Of a stretch of DNA of 64,000 nt, positions 56,157 to 64,000 are shown in pieces; position 1 is the first letter of the stretch; the number at the start of each line of letters is the position of its first letter. The notes under the pieces were generated by a model. That model did not search any database and was not told where the DNA came from. It was given only the letters and a program-made list of their open reading frames with translations. Made by a program: the position numbers and the translations under genes. Origin of the DNA: Strigops habroptila (lineage: Eukaryota; Chordata; Aves; Psittaciformes; Psittacidae); contig NC_044288.2 in the NCBI RefSeq assembly GCF_004027225.2, forward strand, positions 5,383,719-5,447,718, given 5' to 3'.

Positions 56157-57534
56157 GGATGGGGACCTGCAGGTCAGGGCCTGGGGCTGGCAGACAACGG
56201 GGGAAATGGAGAGGGATTGCGAACAGCATCTGCTGAATGCTCCCATTAACATAATAAAGGGTCGAATCCTATCTATGAAGAGCTGGGAGTGAATAGCTAG
56301 ATTTGCCATTAGTAAGATTTATCTGAAATACTTCAAATCCCTTTAGGAAGGATTTCAGTCTTTAGTAAGGCTGGTTCTCTTCCCCAGAGCATGCATAAAA
56401 CAGGCTATTCAAGGCAAAAACTGTGTGCTGATTCGGATGCACGGCCCTGCCCTGCACTTCAATAGGATTGAACAGGGTATAAACCAGTGAAGAGCTCTGC
56501 CCATAACAGAGATGATACAGGAGACTCAAGGAGCTTAGTTGTTCTTAGGGAAAGAAACAGGGCGTGAGAGGAGAAGATTAGTGGAGGCCCTCACTGTAGT
56601 CAATAAATCCCAAGGAAAAGAAGACACCACTGTGCTGGCAGAGCTCCCTTCATATCATAGAACACATAAAACACTGTCTCTAGCTAAAAGTCTGTTTGAC
56701 ATTGGAGAAAATTAGGCAGACACTTTTTATCCAGTCACATGCAAAAAAAAATTGCAAAGGGCAGCAGCAGGAGCAGCTGGTAAAGACATTAAATATCAGA
56801 TTTAGACAAGCATCACCAGGCAAAAAAGATACTTAGGATTGGGTTGCTGATTTGTCATCACAGATAGGGACAGGGCTGTATTGTCTAGGCAGTGGAAATA
56901 AGCTGGAGGAGGAGCACCAGGGACTGCATACATCTGATGCAGGAGTGAGGAATGCTCCAGGAGGAAAACATCTGGCTCCATCCATGGGGACTGGGCAAAG
57001 CATCAGGGTCACCCCAGGGCTTGGACCTGAGCAGTCCCCCCCCCACCTACTGAGATGGAGCAAGTGACCCCCTCACAGCACAGTGCCGAGTTGCTCACAA
57101 CACTGAAACCCAGCACATGGATCTTGGTTTCTTTTACAGCCTAAATGAAAGATTAAATACTTATTAAGCTAAACTGGACCGTGTGCTGAGGGGCCTGACT
57201 GCCGGGCAATGTAAATACTTGGGAGCAGCAGAGATCCACATACCTCCTCTCCCTTACGTGAGGGTAATTTCCACTTTGGTACAGACTTCATTTGTTTTTT
57301 ATGACCTGAATCAGAAATTTTTTGCTGATCTGTGTCTCTAATACTCTGGAATATTTGTGAATTGATCGGGGTCAGGCCAGATTAAACAAACTGTCTCTTA
57401 ACTCTCCTGGTTTATGCCTTTCCAGGCACCAGCAGTCCCAGCTGCTGGAAGGTGATTGCAGAGCAGTGACTCATACGATGCTGAGGGGCTCCGTGTTTGT
57501 GTATCTGCAGCATCCAGAGAAGTGCTCAGCTGAC
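56157..57534. other. Desert between CR1 copies
   Basis: Unique sequence with no recognised gene; an 8-9 bp A run lies near 56744. Confidence 0.45.
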
Positions 57535-57818
57535 ATAGAATCACAGAAAGGTTTGGATTGAAGGGGCCTTAAAGCTCCTCCAGTTCCAACCCCCTGCCAC
57601 AGGCAGGGACACCTTCCACTAGAGCAGGTTGCTCCAAGCCCCTGTGTCCAACCTGGCCTTGAACACTGCCAGGGATGGGGCAGCCACAGCTTCTCTGGGC
57701 ACCCTGTGCCAGTGCCTCAGCACCCTCACAGGGAAGAGCTTCTGCCTCAGAGCTCATCTCAGTTTCCCCCCTGGCAGGTTAAAGCAATTCCCCCTTGATT
57801 CTATGAATTGCTGCAGAA
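57535..57818 (-). mobile_element. CR1 LINE 3' fragment sharing a junction with the 25.0-kb copy
   Basis: Antisense copy from CATAGAATCACAGAAAGGTT to GGTTAAAGCAATTCCCCCTT, continuing into GATTCTATGAATTGCTGCAG. That last piece is the reverse complement of the odd 5' start of the copy at 25020, so both derive from one source element. Confidence 0.94.
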
Positions 57819-60800
57819 ACGCATGCGGCCAAGAGCGCAAGTGAGCGCATCCAGACCCATCCAGAGCCGCGGGGAGCTTCCCGCTGGGAGCAGAAATGCG
57901 GGAGCAGGGACTGTAGGTGGCAATCGCATCTTGCGAGCAGGAGGGAGGCGGGTGCTGGGGCCGCTGGCTCTGCCTGAGGGCAGCGGGCTGGGGAAGGGGC
58001 TCTGGTGCTGGGAGCCCCCCCCAGCTCATCACTCGCTCTGCTGGTCTGTTAAACGCTTGCTGAGCTCTAACAAAGGGCCAGGGCTATTTCCTCAGCAGGG
58101 AGTAACTCCAGACAGAAATTACTTCCCCTTTTGATGCTTAGCCCGCTAAGCATCTCTGTTTCCCAGCTACAGGCCACCTCCTGGCCAGGACCTCCTTCCC
58201 CCACCCCGGAGGCTGCTACACATACTGGGTCTGTTCATGCCATGCAGCCCATGCTGGTGTTCACAGCACCAACGCAGTCATGCTGCATGGCAGAGATAAA
58301 CAACTATTATTCACCCACCCGAGTGCTCATGCAACCTCATTCAGTGCTTCCAAGAAGCAGGAGGTGTGTTCGCCACAGCGCAGTAGCTCGGAGCATCACC
58401 TGCTGCTGCACAAGGCAAAATGCCTGGAAGGAACTGAGCTTTGCTTCCCGACTCTGCAGCTGACCACCAACCACATAAAACTGCCAAGAACCAGGACATT
58501 CCCTGGAGCTAGGTCTGGAGCTGGCCAGTGGCTCCCAGTCAGGACATGGCAATCCTCATGTGGCCTGTGGTTGGACCATCAGTGTTTCTGCTGAAGGCAC
58601 TTTGATAGGGTCTGCTGAGATGATCATGTGCGTTCAGCACACACAGAACATGAAAACTGCAAGGGGAGTGTAGAAAATGAAAGAGGCGATAGATTGCTTA
58701 GCAGTTACCTATTACTAACCACTGATGGAAGCCATCTCTTACCACCTTCCAGCAGCTGCCACCTCAGTGCCCTGCCTGGATTGGGGCTGGGGATAGCCAG
58801 GACACCTCCGGATGGCACATGCAGGGCAGGACCATGAGGGTCAGTGCCTGAGCCGGGGCAGCATGTGGCACAGGGGCTGGCTCAGCCATGGTGGGGCTGG
58901 CTCTGCCCCCCAACCCAGTCCCATGTGCCTTGAACGACGTGGCTGCTTCCCACATAAGTGCTGCTGCAGCCGTGACCTGTGGCTGCAACGTGACGTCCCA
59001 TCTCGACACAGTGCCCTCGCTGTGACAGCTCCGGGAGCGATGAATGAAGCTGTAAAAGCAGCCAGGCTGGTGACAGGCTTTTAGTGACACTTTCCTCTGA
59101 CCCGGGGCTGCGATGGCTCCGTGTGCCCCCAGCGCCTCCTCCTCAGGCTGGAGCCCGCTGCAGCAGCCACGGCAGCAGCACTCTTGGCTGGCTCATGGGG
59201 GTACACGGAGGCAATGGAACACTGGTTATGATTTCTTCCCGGTCTCACGCCTTTGTGCTTTCTCTCACATGCACACATGGCATTTGTGCTGCTTCTCCGC
59301 TCTGGCACAGACACGTGTGTGCTGCTCCTGTCACAGGCAGATGCTGCAGGTCAGCCACTGGGGTTTGAAACCTTTTGCTCCCCTCCAAGCTCCTGTTCCT
59401 CCTCCTCACAGCACAGTTTGTCAGCTACAGCTTTGATTTAAAAATGGAAACTCCAGATTTCCGTTTCTGTGAGTGGCTTCCACTGGGTTATCCCAGCCAC
59501 TGGAGTGGCACACACAGCCCTCGGTAGCAATGAAAATCAGACCCGGGAGCTATAAATCACTCTGGTTTGTCAAGCTCCCTAAGATTCAGAGTGCCCCCAT
59601 GGGCAGCCAAACCCTGAGCAGAGCTGCATCTCCTGTCTGCAGCCAGACCTGGCTCTGCTGCGTGTCCATCTGGGTGGGATGGGTCACCCCTTCCTATGAG
59701 GATCGCAGGTTTGCTGTCAGTTACACTGAGTTAGCCCATGGGTAAGCAGCCAAATGCTTTGGTTCTGATCCCGTTCCCATGCATCTGGAGAAATAAATTA
59801 ATTTCCTCTGCACACATTTGGAGGAGTGGCCAAAGCCCCCAAATTCTCCATCCCCCTTCCCTTACCTTGAAGGACAACAGACATCAAGCCTAAAGGAAAA
59901 AGCAAACACCCGAGTCTCTATCTCTGAGCAGGAGGAAGCTGCTAAGGAAAATATTGGCTTGAAAAAGTGCCAAAGGAAGATCTTTCTTGAGTGACAGCAG
60001 CACAGGGCTCATGTGCAAGAGGAGACAGCAATGCTGTCAGAGAGGAGCAGAGAGCTGACAGCAATGGCGGGAGCATCCTGGTTGGAGTGGCCTGAAACCA
60101 TGGAACCATTTGGGCAATAAAAACCTGTGTCCTGGGGCAGCTTTTCAATGTACTGGTGAAGAGTGAGGAGCTGAAAGCAGGTCCCAGGGATGCCTCCCAA
60201 GGGCAGCATCGCTGCTTGGCTGTGGGACACCCCTTCTTTGGGGCTGTGCAATCAATCGTATGAGGTTGGTGTACGATGGCTATGAAGATCACACAACACG
60301 CTGGTCTCACACCCAGCATGAAGCAGCAAAGGCAAGGGAGAGTGTTAACTCTTTTTTTAGCATTTTAATAGCACCACAACACTTCAACACATGGATAAGA
60401 GCCTCGGGTGAGAGTCGAGTGTCATCCAGCTGATTTTCTCTGCCCTGCAGCCCTTTCCCTGCCTCACCCCAGCCCTTTCTGCGCTGACTGCCTCCAGCTG
60501 CTGGTTTCACCGCAGGCGGCTGCTTTTTGCTTTCCATTTCTGCAGCAGAAACCCATTTGTCTTCCCTGTACCTCTCTTCCCTGACTGGGAGCGAGGTGCT
60601 GGCCGTGGCTGATGCTGGGTAGCAGCTCCGAGCATCCTTCCACAGCAGCCACAGTGCCCCACGGGCTGAGCCGAAGCCGTGAGCTGCCCAGGTTGTTCCC
60701 TTCCACACTGACACCATGGTGAGCTCGTTTGTGTCTCAGCTTATGCTAATGAATGCTAATGAATGCTCTGTACAGCGCTTGGTGTTGGCAGTGCTAAGCT

Positions 60801-61600
60801 AAGAGTGACTCAGGCCAAAACCAGAGGCAGGTCTTGGCTCTTCCATGACGCTTGAAAACCAGAACTGGGAAAATCAGAGGGGTAAAATGCTATACCAATA
60901 GAAAACCAGGAAGAGAAGCAGAATTAAAGACCCCCTGATCACTGAGCTAACCTGTCCTTTCTTGGGAGGGCCCTGGGATGGAATGTTGGTGGTGAGGAGC
61001 AGCCAAGCTCCAGTGAAACCACAAAGGATCATCTCATGGTCCAGGCAGCGGCAAGGAATTCTGGGTCAGAATTCCCAGGAAACAGAGCTGCTGAAAACAG
61101 AAATTCCTGGAAGCTGTGCCTTCAAAATATTTAGAATTTCTGTGAAAAAAAAAAAGGCTGACAACACCCAAAGTGACTCTTTTGGACTGGCTTCTCTCTC
61201 TCTGCAGTTTTCAGCCAACATTCTTCAGTGGGTTTTGACAGTTGTTCTTTTCTCAACGACAAGCTGACATCTTCCACCACATTCTTTTTTCAAATGCTTC
61301 TGAGTTTCGGTTGTTGGAACTTGACTCAAGAAAAAGAAACTGATTTTCACAAACCCTCTGATAACAGAAGTGAAATTATCAGTGGGTCCAGCACGATCGG
61401 ATGGGGCAGGTCACAGGGAGCAGTGGGGAGAGCTTGGGCAGGCATCAGTGGGGAACGGTGGCAGAGCGTGACCTTCACCTTCACATCCTTACAGCTCAGC
61501 CAGGAGAATCAGATTTACTCATCGTATTCCAAACACTGATGTCACTGTCACCTTCTGCCTCTGACTCCTGCCAAGCCTTGGAATGGAGTGAGTGGATTTC
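57819..61600. other. Desert between CR1 copies
   Basis: No recognised gene. A CG-rich spot lies at 57819-57930, a 10-bp-period repeat at 60743-60767 (ATGCTAATGA units) and an 11-A run at 61145-61155. Confidence 0.45.
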
Positions 61601-61895
61601 ATAGCATCATAGAATGGTTTGGGTTGGAAAGGACCTTAAGATCACCCAGTTCCAACCCCTTGCCATGAGCAGGGACACCTCACACTAGACCATGTCACCC
61701 AAGGCTCTGTCCAATCTGGCCTTGAACACTGCCAGGGATGGAGCATTTACCACTTCTCTGGGCACCCTGTGCCAGTGCCTCAGCACCCTCACAGCAAAGA
61801 ACTTCTTTCTTATATCTTCTTATGTCTATCTTATAACTTGAACTTCCCCTGTTTTAGTTTAAACTCATTATCCCTAGTCCTTTCACTACAGCAGT
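61601..61895 (-). mobile_element. CR1 LINE 3' fragment, older subfamily
   Basis: Antisense: CATAGCATCATAGAATGGTT, then ACACTAGACCATGTCACCCA, to TCCCTAGTCCTTTCACTACA. It differs throughout from the young copies (CATGTCACCCAAGG in place of CAGGTTGCTCCAAG). Confidence 0.93.
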
Positions 61896-62879
61896 TTCTC
61901 AGCTGCTGTCCTGTTTTGGGGTCTCCTCCTGTCCTCCACCACCAACCTCCTCCTCACACTGATCTCACTCCATAAAATGAGGAGTTGGGCAACTCCATTT
62001 GATAAAAACAGTCTTATCCCCCAGACCATGCATGGGAAAAGCCCTAAATGTACCTTCTCTGTTCAGCTGGACATGACCAAAGTGTCCAGGTTTGTTCCTG
62101 CAGCCTCCCACGACTCCTTGAACCCCAGCTCCTGCCTGACCACCTCCCCTCACCAGCATAAAGAGGCTGAGCTCCATCTCGGAGGGACTTGAGTGTCACA
62201 CATGCAAATCATCAGTATTAATGTTGCCCTGACATGGTTTTCTACAATTTATTACATGCAGATGGACTCTGGGAATGTCGTCGTTTTAATTACAGTGAAA
62301 TGCCAGGCAAGATTGGTTATGCAAGTCAATAAATCACTCAACTGCACTGATTAAATAGGAGTAATATTTTGAATAAGTGACTGTCTCAGGAATGATCATT
62401 GCTATATTACATTATCATTCTCCTCTACATGTATATTGCAAACAAAATTAAATGAAGATGTCAAGTTGCAACGGAGACTAGACAGCAATTAAGATGAAAG
62501 CAGCTAAGTCCTCTTTTTCCTATCTTGAAAAGTGAGACCCAGGAGCAAAAACCACAGCAAACACCATCCACCAAGTCGCTTTTCCCATCAGTTCTCTTGG
62601 GTTTGGTGTTCACTGCAGACGTGGCTGGTGGCTCTGCTCTGCTCTTCAAAACAAGGCGGCAGATGGAAGGGGCATTAGGGGAAACATTCATGGATGGGTG
62701 TCCTAATGCTACATGTATGCTATGCCCAGGGAAGGGGTGTGCTTTCCATGGCTGGAAGAGGAGCCCAACCCAAACACCAATGAGGCTTTAGTCAACAGCT
62801 CCAGAGACACAGCTCTGCAGACACACAGCTGGGTGAAGTTTGATGGCCCACGTTATAAATGAGGTGAGAGCAGATGATC

Positions 62880-63080
62880 TAGTGGTCCTCCCGGAAATGA
62901 TGAATTATATCGGATATTCCAGGAGAACATTATTTATTTGATCTGATTTTCACAGGTAATTAATTTCTCTGAAAGTAACTAGTGATACCTTTAGGAGGCA
63001 TTGGCATGTTCATTATATTTATAGCTTCTTCCTAGGTAATTACTAATACATGAAGAATCTGATTATGGTCCCTGCAACGA
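62880..63080. other. AT-rich island with TAATTAAT core
   Basis: GGTAATTAATTTC and GGTAATTACTAATAC lie about 80 bp apart in AT-rich unique sequence. Candidate enhancer; untested. Confidence 0.3.
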
Positions 63081-63353
63081 AAGGCAGCAGTCTCTTAGGA
63101 GGGATATGGCAAATGAGAGAGAAGCCCATATTAAACTAACATCCCAGAATAACTACAATGGTGCATCTTAGCCAGGTGCCAGAAAACACACAAGAGAATG
63201 TTATCAAGGTGAAATGCTTTCTGATGACTACATTTTACAGTGCAAAGCCTCAGCCGGGTGCTAGAAACCTTTCCAGTTCACCTGAAGTTACATCTTGCAT
63301 CAAACAATGGTCTTTTGTTCCAGGGCTTATCACCTCACTCCTGCTCTTCCAAG

Positions 63354-63445
63354 CTACCTGGAAGTACTAGTAGTAGCCATGGGGCTACTACTACTAGTAA
63401 GTAGTAGTACTACTACCTGGAAGTAGTAGAAGTAGCCATGGGGCT
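63354..63445. repeat. 33-bp direct repeat around a palindromic AGT/ACT core
   Basis: Copies at 63354-63386 and 63413-63445 both start CTACCTGGAAGTA and end GTAGCCATGGGGCT. Between them is trinucleotide sequence including a perfect 16-bp palindrome, GTAGTAGTACTACTAC (63401-63416). CTAGTAGTAGCC and GGCTACTACTACTAG also face each other as hairpin arms. Confidence 0.9.
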
Positions 63446-64000
63446 GGCTTGACTCCACAGCTCTATCTTCCCTCTCCCATGCCCTCCCAGTGCTCTGCCT
63501 GCCCCGGATCATGCCTGGAGCTGGGAGCCACCGGGATGTGCTGGGGACATCCAACTGAGGCCATGCTCCAGACATGGGTTTGTCATCAGCTCCACTACCT
63601 TGATTTTTAGCACCAGCCAGGGTGTTAAAAGTCAGGAGTGTGATTTGGGGAGTTTGCAGCAGTCTGGAATGTTTCCTTTGTTTATTTTTTATTACTCCAG
63701 CTTTTCCAGAGCCCTGGCTGATAGTCAGGGCTGGTTACTGCTGCCTGTTCCCTGGCTGCTGAAGTTCTCTATAACAAAGTCTTTAAGTGGGAATCAGAAA
63801 CACACAAGTCAGTCTTATCTGCCATGGCTCACCTCCACTGTTGTCTTCACTGCCATCAACATCCCCCATTCACACATCCCCCTGCATCTCCCCCAGCAAC
63901 CAGCCATCCCTCCCATCTCCTCCTGTGGGTGCCAGACCTGTGTCCAGGGATTCTCCGCCCCAAGACACTGCCACTGGTTTGAAACACATTGAGCATCCTC

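Larger units (their letters stand above)
61896..64000. other. Desert, right end of window
   Basis: AT-rich unique blocks at 62200-62460 and 62880-63080, and the repeat/palindrome structure at 63354-63445 (listed). No recognised gene. Confidence 0.45.

Noticed and set aside
63354-63445. Repeat cluster considered as a CRISPR-like array
   Set aside because: Only two repeats, a low-complexity core, and a vertebrate genome context.

Overview
The window looks like vertebrate nuclear DNA, almost certainly from a bird. It holds one recognisable spliced gene of vertebrate type and about twenty fragments of the CR1 LINE, the dominant avian interspersed repeat. Most CR1 copies are 3' ends, and several keep the typical tail ending in TTCTATGATT-like repeats. 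There are no operons, phage genes, CRISPR arrays or LTR elements. The species cannot be fixed from sequence alone.

The gene is ZC3H12A (Regnase-1 / MCPIP1), the CCCH-finger endoribonuclease that destroys inflammatory mRNAs. It lies on the minus strand. A GC-rich, CpG-dense promoter with a TATA box sits near 11.66 kb, five coding exons run from 11,310 down to 5,045, and a 3' untranslated region of about 2 kb ends near 3,070. Splice sites, exon phases, PIN nuclease motifs, CCCH finger, MALT1 cleavage motif and IKK/beta-TrCP degron can all be read directly. Three of the five coding exons carry single-base indels inside otherwise conserved sequence. I read these as probable assembly errors rather than gene death. 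An automatic annotation would break the gene here.

Left of the gene (1-3,070) is non-coding sequence with a CR1 fragment at the edge. Right of the promoter (about 12 kb to 64 kb) is a gene desert: CR1 fragments on both strands, simple repeats, small hairpin-forming repeats, and AT-rich unique islands with homeodomain-type TAATTA cores that may be conserved enhancers. In human, ZC3H12A lies next to a large desert toward GRIK3, with MEAF6 on its 3' side and a divergent lncRNA at its promoter (from memory). The layout here fits that arrangement. A plausible divergent transcript would start at the CpG island and splice into a small exon at 13.4 kb.

I found no evidence for an undescribed biological system. 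The points most worth a second look are the clustered frameshifts in ZC3H12A, its two conserved protein-turnover switches, the possible divergent transcript, a CR1 junction shared by two distant copies, and a repeat/palindrome structure at 63.35-63.45 kb.
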